DNA from: Cupriavidus necator N-1
GTDB taxonomy: Bacteria > Pseudomonadota > Gammaproteobacteria > Burkholderiales > Burkholderiaceae
DNA length: 64,000 nucleotides
Assembly: GCF_000219215.1 (NCBI RefSeq)
Contig: NC_015727.1
Location: 1-64,000 of the forward strand
Direction: 5' to 3'
Below the pieces are notes generated by a model, which saw only the letters and a program-made list of their open reading frames with translations, searched no databases and was not told the origin of the DNA. The position numbers were made by a program, and so were the translations under genes. Shown here in pieces: positions 1 through 8,670 of this stretch. Positions within the stretch are counted from its first letter, which is position 1. Every line of letters starts with the position of its first letter.

Positions 1-100
1 TTTTCAAAGAAACTCTTATTCAAAATCAGCGATTTATGAGCCGTTGCTCATGGATTTCCTGTATTCTGAGCTTTCTCGAATTTTCCGGATAAACCTCAGA

Positions 101-1312
101 ATGGTGAAAACGAGCCAACTTCCAGCAGTCGACCGAACTGTACCGCTAGAGCAGATATCTCAGTTCGCGGAAAGGGTCACCATTTTTACGGACGAACTTC
201 GCGAGACGATTCTCGCACCGCGGCCGCGAAAAACCGCACCGATTTTTAAGACGGGGGAGATTGCAGACCTATGCAACATCTCCCACTCGCAAGTTCAGTA
301 CCTCGCGACCAAGGGCGATGGAGAATTGCCGCCAGGAAAGGCCGCCGGTACTGGGCGTACCCGGACCTTCACGCTGGAGGAGGCACGCATCTGGGTGCAG
401 AAGGTCTCCGACATTTATCAGACGCCGCTCGTCACAGGCACGAGAGAGCCTGAAGGAAAAATCATTATCACCGCCCAGCTCAAGGGCGGCTCGGCCAAGA
501 CTACCACGACTATGTGTCTGGCTCAGGGGCTGACATTGCGTGGCCGAAAAGTCCTGGTTGTCGACCTGGATCCTCAGGCCTCGCTCTCGGAACTGTGTGG
601 TTTGTATGCCGAGAAGGATGTCACGCCGGAAGACACGGTCTTGCCCTATATCTATGATCAGCAAATCGAAGGGGGACTACAGGGAAGCATCCAGTCAACC
701 TATTGGGATGGCCTTGACTTGATTCCAGCGCACACCGAACTGATTGGGGCAGAGTTCCATCTGCCCGCGATGCAGAAAATCAAGCCTGGCTTTCGCTTCT
801 GGACGGTGCTGAGGGAAGGGTTGGAGCCATTGCGCAAGCACTATGACTATATCCTCATGGATACGTCTCCCTCGCTTTCCTACATGAACCTGAACGCCTT
901 GCTTGCGGCAGACGCGATGGTAATGCCGATGGTTCCTGAGAACCTGGACTTCATCAGCTCGCTGTCTTTCTGGCGCTTGTTTTCAGACGTCTCCAAAAGC
1001 TTCATCAAGTATGAAGCCGACAAGAAATACGACTTCGTCTCGTTGTTGCTCTCCAAGGTCGATTATGGGCGCACCTCGTCGGCACCCATCGTGCGTGCCT
1101 GGGCGCAGAGCGCTTATGAGAAGTGGCTGCATTCGATCGAAGTGCCGGCGAGTTCGGTGATGAGCACTGGGGCGCTGGCATTCTCGACGGTGTTCGACGT
1201 GAGTAGCACACATAGCGCGGCCAAGTCGCTGACCCGCGTGCGTCAGCCGATCATGGACTATTGCCGGTGGTTGGATGAGATCTACGCAGAAAAATGGAGG
1301 AGCGCGCAATGA
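101..1312 (+). CDS. parA: ParA-type partition ATPase with N-terminal HTH
   Basis: Type Ia plasmid/chromid partition ATPase. An N-terminal MerR-like helix-turn-helix region (from about FKTGEIADLC) precedes a deviant Walker A motif, KGGSAKTTT, and a Walker B-like stretch, YDYILMDTSPSL. The family binds DNA non-specifically with ATP and moves ParB-bound centromeres; the HTH usually autorepresses the par promoter. Its stop overlaps the parB start as ATGA, so the two are translationally coupled. Start: ATG at 101 is preferred because the in-frame codons upstream (ATG at 50, TTG at 44) add a stretch with rare AGA, ATA and CGA codons unlike the rest of the gene. No start has a strong Shine-Dalgarno. 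The family call is firm; the start is not. Confidence 0.9.
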   Translation: MVKTSQLPAVDRTVPLEQISQFAERVTIFTDELRETILAPRPRKTAPIFKTGEIADLCNISHSQVQYLATKGDGELPPGKAAGTGRTRTFTLEEARIWVQKVSDIYQTPLVTGTREPEGKIIITAQLKGGSAKTTTTMCLAQGLTLRGRKVLVVDLDPQASLSELCGLYAEKDVTPEDTVLPYIYDQQIEGGLQGSIQSTYWDGLDLIPAHTELIGAEFHLPAMQKIKPGFRFWTVLREGLEPLRKHYDYILMDTSPSLSYMNLNALLAADAMVMPMVPENLDFISSLSFWRLFSDVSKSFIKYEADKKYDFVSLLLSKVDYGRTSSAPIVRAWAQSAYEKWLHSIEVPASSVMSTGALAFSTVFDVSSTHSAAKSLTRVRQPIMDYCRWLDEIYAEKWRSAQ

Positions 1313-2280
1313 GCAATATGCGAGAACAGCTGCTGGCTAAGACGGCGGGCATCCGCAAGACCTCGGCAATTAATCAGGACGAAGTCAAGCGTAGCGACCG
1401 AACCCAGACCGCGCCTGGCCTCACTGGGGCACTTGCCGTTGCGCAACTCCGTGTCCAGGAGTTGGAGGCAACCGGCGTCGCGTCGCAACTGGCTGTTGCC
1501 GATATTGTGCCGAACCCATGGCAGCCTCGGCGCGTGTTCAATGAACTCAAGCTGTCAGAGCTTGCAGAGTCCATTCGTGAGGTGGGGCTCATGCAGCCTA
1601 TCGTGGTACGCCGCGCTGAATCCGGCTACCAGATTGTGGCAGGGGAGCGCCGCTGGCGCGCCCACAAAATGCTTGGGCTCGATACCGTCAAGGCCGTCGT
1701 CGTGGAGTGTTCTGATGCTGATATGGCGGTGCTCGCCATGGTCGAGAATATCAGCCGTGACGACCTTTCCGACTATGAAATCGCGCTGTCTGTCCGGCAG
1801 ACGGAGAAGGAATTTCCGTCCCGCGTACGACTTGCGGAGGCGCTCGGCCTGTCCAAGAGCGGTCTCTATCGATTCCTTAGCTTCGCGCAGTTGCCAGATT
1901 TCGTGTTGAAGGATCTCGACCTTCAGCCGCGACTGCTTGGCGGAAGCGCGGCCGAAGCCATTGTCACAACGATTCGGAAGTATGGAGAAGCCGGCAACGA
2001 TGCTGCGAAGGAGATTTGGCCGCTCGTAGCATCGGGAAAGATGGAGCAAGGTAAAGTCGCTGGCGCTATCAAAGCACTCGCAACCCGGCGCGCTTCGGCG
2101 CCAAGTTCCGCGAGTGAGCGAAGCATTGACAAGTTTTTTTCTGGCAAGGAACAGGCTGGTTCCATTACGAAGGACGTCAACGGCTTCACTGTGAAAATCA
2201 GAGCTGGGGTCCTGTCCGAGGCCCTGGAGACGCAAATCCGGCAGCTCATTAGCGAATCGTTTCACCACCAGCCCAAGTAA
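1309..2280 (+). CDS. parB: ParB/RepB/Spo0J partition protein
   Basis: Centromere-binding partition protein of 323 residues. It shows the ParB N-terminal signature (NPWQPR, then AGERRWRAH) and a central HTH around RLAEALGLSKSGLYRFL, which is expected to contact parS. The C-terminal third (FTVKIRAGVLSEALE) is typical of ParB proteins on Burkholderiales secondary replicons and probably dimerises. The start at 1309 is favoured over the in-frame ATG at 1294 because GGAGG lies 8 nt upstream of it and it overlaps the parA stop by four bases. A strong terminator follows within 25 bp, so parAB is a closed bicistron. The 39-bp palindromic repeat array just downstream is its most likely binding region, which is inference. 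Confidence 0.92.
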   Translation: MSNMREQLLAKTAGIRKTSAINQDEVKRSDRTQTAPGLTGALAVAQLRVQELEATGVASQLAVADIVPNPWQPRRVFNELKLSELAESIREVGLMQPIVVRRAESGYQIVAGERRWRAHKMLGLDTVKAVVVECSDADMAVLAMVENISRDDLSDYEIALSVRQTEKEFPSRVRLAEALGLSKSGLYRFLSFAQLPDFVLKDLDLQPRLLGGSAAEAIVTTIRKYGEAGNDAAKEIWPLVASGKMEQGKVAGAIKALATRRASAPSSASERSIDKFFSGKEQAGSITKDVNGFTVKIRAGVLSEALETQIRQLISESFHHQPK

Positions 2281-2300
2281 GTACAGCTTCAGGTAACCAC

Positions 2301-2325
2301 GCCCGCTTCGAGCGGGCTTTTTTTT
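2301..2325 (+). terminator. Rho-independent terminator after parB
   Basis: A 7-bp GC-rich stem (GCCCGCT / AGCGGGC) with a 3-nt loop is followed by eight T residues, 20 bp after the parB stop. It would stop parAB transcription before the repeat array. Confidence 0.9.
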
Positions 2326-2356
2326 GCCCAACGCTCAGCATGGGCCACGCGCGCTG

Positions 2357-4240
2357 ACCTTCCGAGGTTGGGACGGTCCCTGGCACGTCTTGGTGATCTT
2401 CCCAGTTTGGGGCGGTGCCAGGCGCGGCTCAATGATCTTCCCAAGTTGGGACGGTGCCCCGCACGCATGGCTCGCCAACCTTTCCAAGTTGGGACGGTCC
2501 GCACGGCTCACCGACCTTCCCAAGTTGGGACGGTGCCCCGCACAGCTCGCCGACCTTCCCAAGTTGGGACGGTGCCCCGCACAGCTCGCCGACCTTCCCA
2601 AATTGGGACGGTGCCCCGCACGCACGGCTCGCCAACCTTCCTAAGTTGGGGCGGTGCCCCCACGGCTCGCCGACCTTCCCAAGTTGGGACGGAGCCCCGC
2701 ACAGTTCGCCGACCTTCCCAAGTTGGGACGGTGCCCCTCACGGCTCGCCAACCTTCCCAAGTTGGGACGGTGCCCCGCACGGCTCGCCAAGCTTCCCAAG
2801 TTGGGACGGTGCCCCGCACGGCTCGCCAAGCTTCCCAAGTTGGGACGGTGCCCGGCATGGCTCGCCAATCGTCCCAAGTTGGGACGGTGCCCGTACGGCT
2901 CGTCGACCTTCCCGGTTGGGACGGTGCCCGGCGCGCCTCACCGACCTTCCCAAATTGGGACGGTGTCAGGCACGGATCCCCAGCCTTCCCAAGTTGGGAC
3001 GATGCCCCGCACGGCTCGCCGACCTTCCCAAGTTGGGACGGTGCCCCGCACAGCTCGCCGACCTTCCCAAGTTGGGACGGTGCCCCGCACAGTTCGCCGA
3101 CCTTCCCAAGTTGGGACGGTGCCCCCCACAGCTCGCCGACCTTCCCAAGTTGGGACGGTGCCCCGCATGGCTCGCCACGCTTCCCAAGTTGGGGCGGTGC
3201 CCCGCACGGCTCACCGATCTTCCCAAGTTGGGACGGTGCCCGGCATGGCTCACCGATCTTCCCAAGTTGGGACGGTGCCCGGCATGGCTCACCGACCTTC
3301 CCAAATTGGGACGGCCCCGCACGGATGCCAGCCTTCCCAAGTTGGGACGGTGCCCCCCACGGCTCGCCAAGCTTCCCAAGTTGGGACGGTGCCCGGCATG
3401 GCTCGCCAATCGTCCCAAGTTGGGACGGTGCCCGTACGGCTCGCCAAGCTTCCCAGGTTGGGACGATGCCCCGCACGGCTCGCGCCGACCTTCGCAAGTT
3501 GGGACGGTGTCAGGCACGGCTCGCCAGCCTTCCCAAGTTGGGACGGTGCCCCGCACGGCTCACCGATCTTCCCAAGTTGGGACGGTGCCCGGCATGGCTC
3601 GCCAATCGTCCCAAGTTGGGACGGTGCCCGTACGGCTCGCCAAGCTTCCCAGGTTGGGACGATGCCCCGCACGGCTCGCCGACCTTCGCAAGTTGGGACG
3701 GTGTCAGGCACGGCTCGCCAGCCTTCCCAAGTCGGGACGGTGCCCCGCACGGCTCGCCACGCTTCCCAAGTTGGGACGGTGCCCCGCACGGCTCACCGAT
3801 CTTCCCAAGTTGGGACGATGCCCGGCATGGCTCACCGACCTTCCCAAATTGGGACGATGCCCGGCATGGCTCACCGACCTTCCCAAATTGGGACGGCCCC
3901 GCACGGATGCCAGCCTTCCCAAGTTGGGACGGTGCCCCCCACGGCTCGCCAACCTTCCCAAGTTGGGACGGTGCCAGATATGCGCGCGCCGACCTTCCAA
4001 GTTGATCCGCTGCTAGGCCCGCTTTACGACCACCTCAAGTTGTGATGGTCCCATCTACGGCTGCTAGTTTTCCTAACCTGGGACGCTCATAGTGCGGCTC
4101 GCCGACCTTCCCAAGTTGGGACGGTGCCCGTACGGCTCGCCGACCGTCCCAAGTTGGGACGGTGCCCCGCACGGCTCACCGACCTTCCCAAGTTGGGACG
4201 GTCCCCGCACGGCTCACCGACCTTCCCGCGTTGGGCGACG
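2357..4240. repeat. Tandem array of ~45 39-bp units with a 13-bp palindromic core
   Basis: About 45 direct repeats have a dominant period of 39 bp; some units are 37-41 bp. Each is centred on the odd palindrome TCCCAAGTTGGGA, or TCCCAAATTGGGA in several units. Outer copies (2357-2440, 4060-4090, 4220-4240) are degenerate and inner ones nearly identical. The stretch around 3375-3550 recurs at about 3571-3745, showing recent block duplication. Because 39 is 13 codons, long frames stay open on both strands, but the predicted proteins are only 13-residue periodic proline/arginine/serine-rich strings, so I do not call a gene here. Its place directly after parAB suggests a partition centromere; a replication iteron array is the alternative. 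Confidence 0.9.
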
Positions 4241-4536
4241 CCGGCATTCGAGTCCGCCTGGTGCCTCCGCCGCGGAGTCCCCGGAAAATATTGGCTCGAT
4301 CCAGGTGCGACGGCCGGCCTCTCAACGGTATGGCAAGCGCGGACGTACCCCGGCCACATAACCGCATGCGCCAATGCTAGGTCAGCTTGACTTCGACCCA
4401 ACCGCAGGGAATTTATTGCTCACCGGGCAGAGCCATAGAGTGTTCTCGCACCCGGTTCTTCACCGCCTTCCACGGCCAGCCGAAGGCAACCGCCCCACAC
4501 AGCGAGAGAGCGCAGGAATGGCTGGCGTCTGACACG
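4241..4536. other. Spacer between repeat array and recombinase
   Basis: No gene, promoter or further copies of the 39-bp unit recognised here. Confidence 0.5.
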
Positions 4537-5706
4537 CTACGCGGCGCCCGGGATTTTGCCGGCCAGCGCAAGAGCTACATCTTCCAGCGCCTCGTGGGTG
4601 TACCGCCGCGTGGTATTGATGTCGCGGTGTCGCAGGGCGCGCTGCACGTCGGTTACCGGCACGCCGGCGCGTAGCAGATGCGTGGCATGCGTATGCCGCA
4701 GCCAGTGCGTCGACGCACCTCGGAGCCTGGCCGCCTCTTCGCTGCGGTCCTCCCGCTCCAGACGGTCGGCCGCTTCCGCAAATGCTGTACGCACGATGGC
4801 ATAGATTCCCTGGCGCGTACGAAGCGGCCGGCTTAGCTTTCGCTGTAGCTCAAACGGATCGACCGGCGGCACAGCGCGTTGACGCCCACCGGCGATCGCC
4901 GGGATGACCGCTGCGGTGTCGGTGGGGCTAGGCATGGGCGGCAGCCCCACCAGACGGCGAAAGCGTGCCAGTTCGTCCATCGCGTTGTCGCAGGGCACCA
5001 GTTGATCGTTGCCCCCCTTGGCTTGACGGATGCGCACGGTCCAGAACGCACGGGACCGGCCAGGATGGCGTTCGAAATCCGCCCAAGTTAGTGCAGCCAC
5101 CTCGGAGGCGCGCAGCCCCGTCTGGAACAGCAGCGCAACTAGCAGGCGGTCGCGCGCCTGGTGTAGCTGCGCCCACCGCGTCGGCGCCGGGCGTGCTTCA
5201 ATCGCTTCGAATACCGCTGCCACCTGTTCCAGTTCGAGGAACCTCCGCTGGGAGCCGGGCCCTGTGGCAGAGCGCTCTCGCGGCACTGGCGCGAACGGAT
5301 TGATCCGCAGAGCCCCAACCCGTACCAGCCAGTCGAACAGGCTACCCACGATGACTGCGCTCTGGCGTCGCGATGCTTCGGAAAGCGGGCCGCGCAGCGG
5401 TCGCCAAGCCGCGCTGCCGCGGCGAACTCGGCCGTTGCTGACCGCGTGCGCGGGCGGGTCACGCAAGAAGGTAAGGTAGTCGCTGGCATGAGTCACCTGC
5501 CAGGTGGCCAGAGGCCGGCCCTGCGCGTCCGCATACCAAAGCAAGCGCCGCGCCTCGAGCTCATACTGACTGCAGGTGCTGGCGCGCAGACCGAGACCCG
5601 CGGCGGCCTTGGCGTCTAGCCATGCGCGCACCAGCTCGGCGTCGGAAAGCCCGCCCGGCAATACTGGGCTAGGCAGTGCGTTCGGCGTGAGGGGCGACGT
5701 ATTCAT
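4537..5706 (-). CDS. Tyrosine recombinase / integrase
   Basis: Site-specific recombinase of 389 residues. An N-terminal SAM-like core-binding region (about 20-130) is followed by the catalytic domain with all expected residues: R199 in TGLRASE, K230 in AKGGND, H334-x-x-R337 in HWLRHTHATHL, H360 in ALRHRDINTT, and nucleophile Y369 in RRYTH. It resembles the phage-integrase/XerD-like recombinases common on Burkholderiales megaplasmids, where they resolve multimers or move elements. It lies next to the par locus. A dif-like inverted repeat is 136 bp upstream of its start. There is no strong ribosome-binding site. Family firm; role in dimer resolution inferred. Confidence 0.88.
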   Translation of the reverse strand: MNTSPLTPNALPSPVLPGGLSDAELVRAWLDAKAAAGLGLRASTCSQYELEARRLLWYADAQGRPLATWQVTHASDYLTFLRDPPAHAVSNGRVRRGSAAWRPLRGPLSEASRRQSAVIVGSLFDWLVRVGALRINPFAPVPRERSATGPGSQRRFLELEQVAAVFEAIEARPAPTRWAQLHQARDRLLVALLFQTGLRASEVAALTWADFERHPGRSRAFWTVRIRQAKGGNDQLVPCDNAMDELARFRRLVGLPPMPSPTDTAAVIPAIAGGRQRAVPPVDPFELQRKLSRPLRTRQGIYAIVRTAFAEAADRLEREDRSEEAARLRGASTHWLRHTHATHLLRAGVPVTDVQRALRHRDINTTRRYTHEALEDVALALAGKIPGAA

Positions 5707-5841
5707 GGGAGGCTTGGGGCAGGGGTAGTCTGGGCCGCGTCAATGGCAGGGCCCGGCGACGGTGGCCGGGCGGCCAGCGCATAGACCGGACAAAGCCAGC
5801 GCCGGGTTCTCGGCCCTGTGATCCATTATATCCAGCTAATC

Positions 5842-5869
5842 ATTTACCATTATTCGGATAATGGTAAAT
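5842..5869. repeat. Perfect inverted repeat resembling a Xer/dif recombination core
   Basis: Twelve-bp arms (ATTTACCATTAT / ATAATGGTAAAT) flank a 4-bp centre, equivalent to 11-bp arms with a 6-bp spacer, the geometry of dif sites. The right 11-bp arm matches the XerD arm of E. coli dif (TTATGTTAAAT) at 9 of 11 positions. It is AT-rich within GC-rich DNA and lies upstream of the tyrosine recombinase. It could instead be an operator for that gene. Confidence 0.6.
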
Positions 5870-6381
5870 AGTGTTCTCCGTCCGCAAGGGCATCGCAGGC
5901 CCAGGCCAATATCGTCGGCGGGAAGGAAGTCATTCCACGACAGGGGCCGGGCAGTCCCGCCTATTGCCGCATTGCTGACCACCTCTAAGGCATCCTTGCC
6001 GTGGGTGTCGAAACCCCAGCGGATGCAGGCCACGCCGCGCACGTGGGTGCTGCCGGGCCGCCCACCTGAGACCAAAGCGGCTGCGGCTGAAGCCCGGCTA
6101 ACGGACGGCGCCCGGGGGCATAATAAGGCACTGATTTTTAACGATTTTATCGACACCTCCATTCGTACCGCCCGGAAATGCATAGCAAAACGCAATGCCG
6201 ATAATTATTGAGCTGTACCCGCAAGTTTTCGACAGACTAATGGCGGGGGAGACCGCCCGCCCAACGCTGTCCCCCCCTTTCACTCATCGCCAGAGAAGTC
6301 GGCCAGCCAACGCGGACAGCATTTGGGCTACGCGCACAAAGTCAATCTGATTTCGAGCCTGTATCGTCTTGACCGTGCCGA
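5870..6381. other. Degenerate intergenic DNA
   Basis: No supportable gene. Short open frames on both strands (about 116-119 codons, 5836-6211) have no recognisable domain or ribosome-binding site. The stretch separates the recombinase from the LysR relics and looks like decayed accessory DNA. Confidence 0.4.
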
Positions 6382-6735
6382 CTACCGGTGCAGTTCCGAA
6401 ATGATCTGTTCGGCCAGGAAGTCGCAAGGCGGGCGATTGGACTTTGCGCTGCGCGCCAGGACAAGCTCCAACGAGGCGAGTTCGGGCAGTCTCTGCGGCT
6501 GGCCAAGGATGGTGAAATGCTGTGGGACTGCGCATCGCGCGAGCGGTGCCACCGCCCATCCTGCTTCGACCATGCTGAGCAGCCCGAGCAGGCTGGGACT
6601 CTCGTAGGACATCCGGTAGGCGATCCTGGCTCGCTCCAGGCTACGGATCGCATTGTCACGGGCGACGCTGCCCGACTGGAATACGGCAATCGGCAGCGGT
6701 CGCTCGTTCCAGATTTCATGAGCGCCCGGCGTGGC
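6382..6735 (-). pseudogene. LysR regulator, C-terminal fragment
   Basis: Minus-strand translation gives a clean C-terminal half of a LysR effector domain: an EIWNERPLPIAVF segment, then ESPSLLGLLSMVEAGWAVAPL and a normal stop. It has no N-terminal HTH and the frame is lost upstream of about 6735. The 370 bp further upstream (6736-7107) contains no continuation that I can recognise. It is a truncated relic of a gene separate from, or rearranged relative to, the one at 7108-7606. Confidence 0.6.
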
Positions 6736-7107
6736 GGCCCATCATCGGTTCCACCCGAATGAACTCCCCCGAAAGTCCCTTCACTCGCGCTGCGCAGACT
6801 AGTTCGACCGGATTCGCTTTCTCCTCAAGCGTAAGGACACGGCCGAACCAAAGCGCGAGGGGATTTTGTCCGGGCATGGTTGGCCTCGCGCGAGGGCAAG
6901 CTTGTGTTGAAGCGGATGAGGCTGGAGGCATCGTCCGTATCCGAAGACATCATCCTGGCGAATTCAGAGTTGGCATGGTACCTGGGCCAATTTGTGTTTG
7001 GGCGTATGGCCTCCTTGCGCGCCTGAAGGCCGCAGCTTTCCTGCCTGGCTGATCGTGTTAGCGCGCTAAACAACTATTGCGCGGCGCGATGTTCGATCTC
7101 CGCGACG

Positions 7108-7606
7108 CTAGCAAGTGGATCCGAAGTTGTTGTTGCTGCGGATGCGAGGCTTGATGGGGAGGTCATATACGCCAGACTGGTCCCGGAACTTCCACGATCC
7201 AGCAGTCAGGTGCGCGGGAAAAAGACAGCCGAGACACTCATCAAAGCCCAGCAGGTCGTGCGTCGAGAGGTCTGGTGGGGCAACCGGTGTGCCATGCTTG
7301 GCCAGATAGGCGGGCGATGCGCAGGCCACTAGGCGGTGCGCAGCGAAGCGTCAAATGGCGATCCAAGCTGGATGGCCGCCTCGAAGCCTTCGCTGACGAG
7401 GTCAACGCAGCGGTCAACAAGCAACAACTCCACTTGCACTTGCGGGTACCGATCGAGGTAATTGGCGACCATGGGAGCAAGGCCAAAACTGCCAAATGTC
7501 ACTGGCGCCGCAATACACAGCCTGCTGCGTGGATTCGTGACCTTGGCACCCCCAGGGAATTCGGCGTCGGGCGCTGCAAGCAGCGTTTCGCAACGTGGAC
7601 GCTCCG
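7108..7606 (-). pseudogene. LysR regulator, frameshifted effector-domain relic
   Basis: Reading the minus strand from about 7606 gives the LysR linker and effector-domain start (PRSRLCIAAPVTFGSFG, then DRYPQVQVELLLVDRCVD), which hits a stop near 7330. Another frame then continues with LVACASPAYLAKHGTPVAP and WKFRDQSGVYDLPIKPRIR. Against normal LysR proteins a short segment at the junction is missing and the frame shifts. The HTH domain and C-terminus are absent. Non-functional. Confidence 0.7.
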
Positions 7607-7654
7607 CTCATAAGCCGTTCCGATTCGGAATGGCAGGTGGCAGGTCGCTCCGAT

Positions 7655-8452
7655 TCAGCGCTGCGAAGGAATGTTGCCGCCGTCGACGATGAGCTCGGTG
7701 CCGGTGACGTAGCTGGCCTCGTCCGACAGAAGGAAACGGACCACGCGCCCGATCTCCGCGGGGGTGCCGAGGCGGCCCAGCTGGATGCGGCGCTCGAAGG
7801 TGCCTTCGGGCAGGGCATCGATTGCAGGTTGAAGCATCGGTGTGTGGATCTGTCCGGGAGAGACGGCGTTGATGCGGATGCGGTCGCGGCCCAGGCTGTC
7901 CGCGAGCGAGCGCACCAGCGAGAGCAGGCCGCCCTTGGAGGCAGAGTAGGCCGGAATCAAGGCGTTGCCAAGCGTGGCATTGATCGACGCAATGCCGACG
8001 ACTGCCGCGCCGGGTTGCGCGCGCAGGTCAGGTAGCATGGCCTGCACGAGCAGGGCCATGGCGCGCAGATTGACATCAAGCACGGCGTCCCAGCGCGCCT
8101 GTGTAAGGCCGTCGATCCCGCTCTGGTCCACCACGCCGGCAGCATGAACCATGCCGCCCAGCGCAGGCAGGGAGGCGCGGGTGCGAACCAGCGCGTCTTC
8201 CAGGCCGGCCGGGGCGCGGAGGTCGATGCCGAGTCCGAAGGCGGGCACGCCATAGCGATCGGCGATCGCCGCCGCTACGGCACGCGCCTTGTCCTCCTGG
8301 ATGTCCCAGATGGCGACCGGCCGGCCGATCGCAGCCAGGGCCGCTGCGCAAGCCTCTCCGATGCCGGACGCGCCGCCAGTAACGACGACCGCGCTGGCCG
8401 GAGTGTTGAGGGCCACGCGCAAGTCGTTGGCAGCAGGATGTTGGGTCGTCAC
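7655..8452 (-). CDS. Short-chain dehydrogenase/reductase
   Basis: Classical SDR of 265 residues. The cofactor motif TGGASGIG follows a short N-terminal extension, then HAAG (variant of NNAG), SINATLG with the catalytic Ser, and YSASK with catalytic Tyr and Lys. The C-terminal IVDGGN is typical of 3-ketoacyl reductase or alcohol dehydrogenase types. The start is GTG at 8452 because GGGAGA lies 8 nt upstream; the open frame extends to 8596 but that part has no SDR similarity. It is co-oriented with the LuxR gene 218 bp upstream. The most likely reaction is oxidation of an alcohol intermediate of the neighbouring ring-degradation cluster; substrate unknown. Confidence 0.85.
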   Translation of the reverse strand: MTTQHPAANDLRVALNTPASAVVVTGGASGIGEACAAALAAIGRPVAIWDIQEDKARAVAAAIADRYGVPAFGLGIDLRAPAGLEDALVRTRASLPALGGMVHAAGVVDQSGIDGLTQARWDAVLDVNLRAMALLVQAMLPDLRAQPGAAVVGIASINATLGNALIPAYSASKGGLLSLVRSLADSLGRDRIRINAVSPGQIHTPMLQPAIDALPEGTFERRIQLGRLGTPAEIGRVVRFLLSDEASYVTGTELIVDGGNIPSQR

Positions 8453-8670
8453 TTGATGTTTCTCCCGGATGTCATGGTTGGTGGCAAGCTGCGATAGACG
8501 CGGCTGACATGCGCATTGTTTCCGGTCACGCCCGGTGCGACATAGTCCAAATGGAGCAAAAACTACCGGGACGGAGACAACTTTCCGCCGTAGCACCCTT
8601 CCGGCCGGGGCGATGTGACCGCTGGGCGCACCGTCAGCTCGCTGAGTGGCGTCGGCAGGGCGTATTCACC

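Noticed and set aside
2368..4045. Long open frames across the repeat array as proline/arginine/serine-rich proteins
   Set aside because: Several phases on both strands are open at once purely because the unit is 39 bp and stop-free; no ribosome-binding site or non-periodic domain.
2357..4240. CRISPR array
   Set aside because: Units are contiguous tandem repeats without unique spacers, and no cas genes are near.
5836..6211. Overlapping 116-119 codon frames on both strands downstream of the dif-like repeat
   Set aside because: No recognisable domain, no ribosome-binding site, and two opposed frames over the same bases; not supportable as genes.
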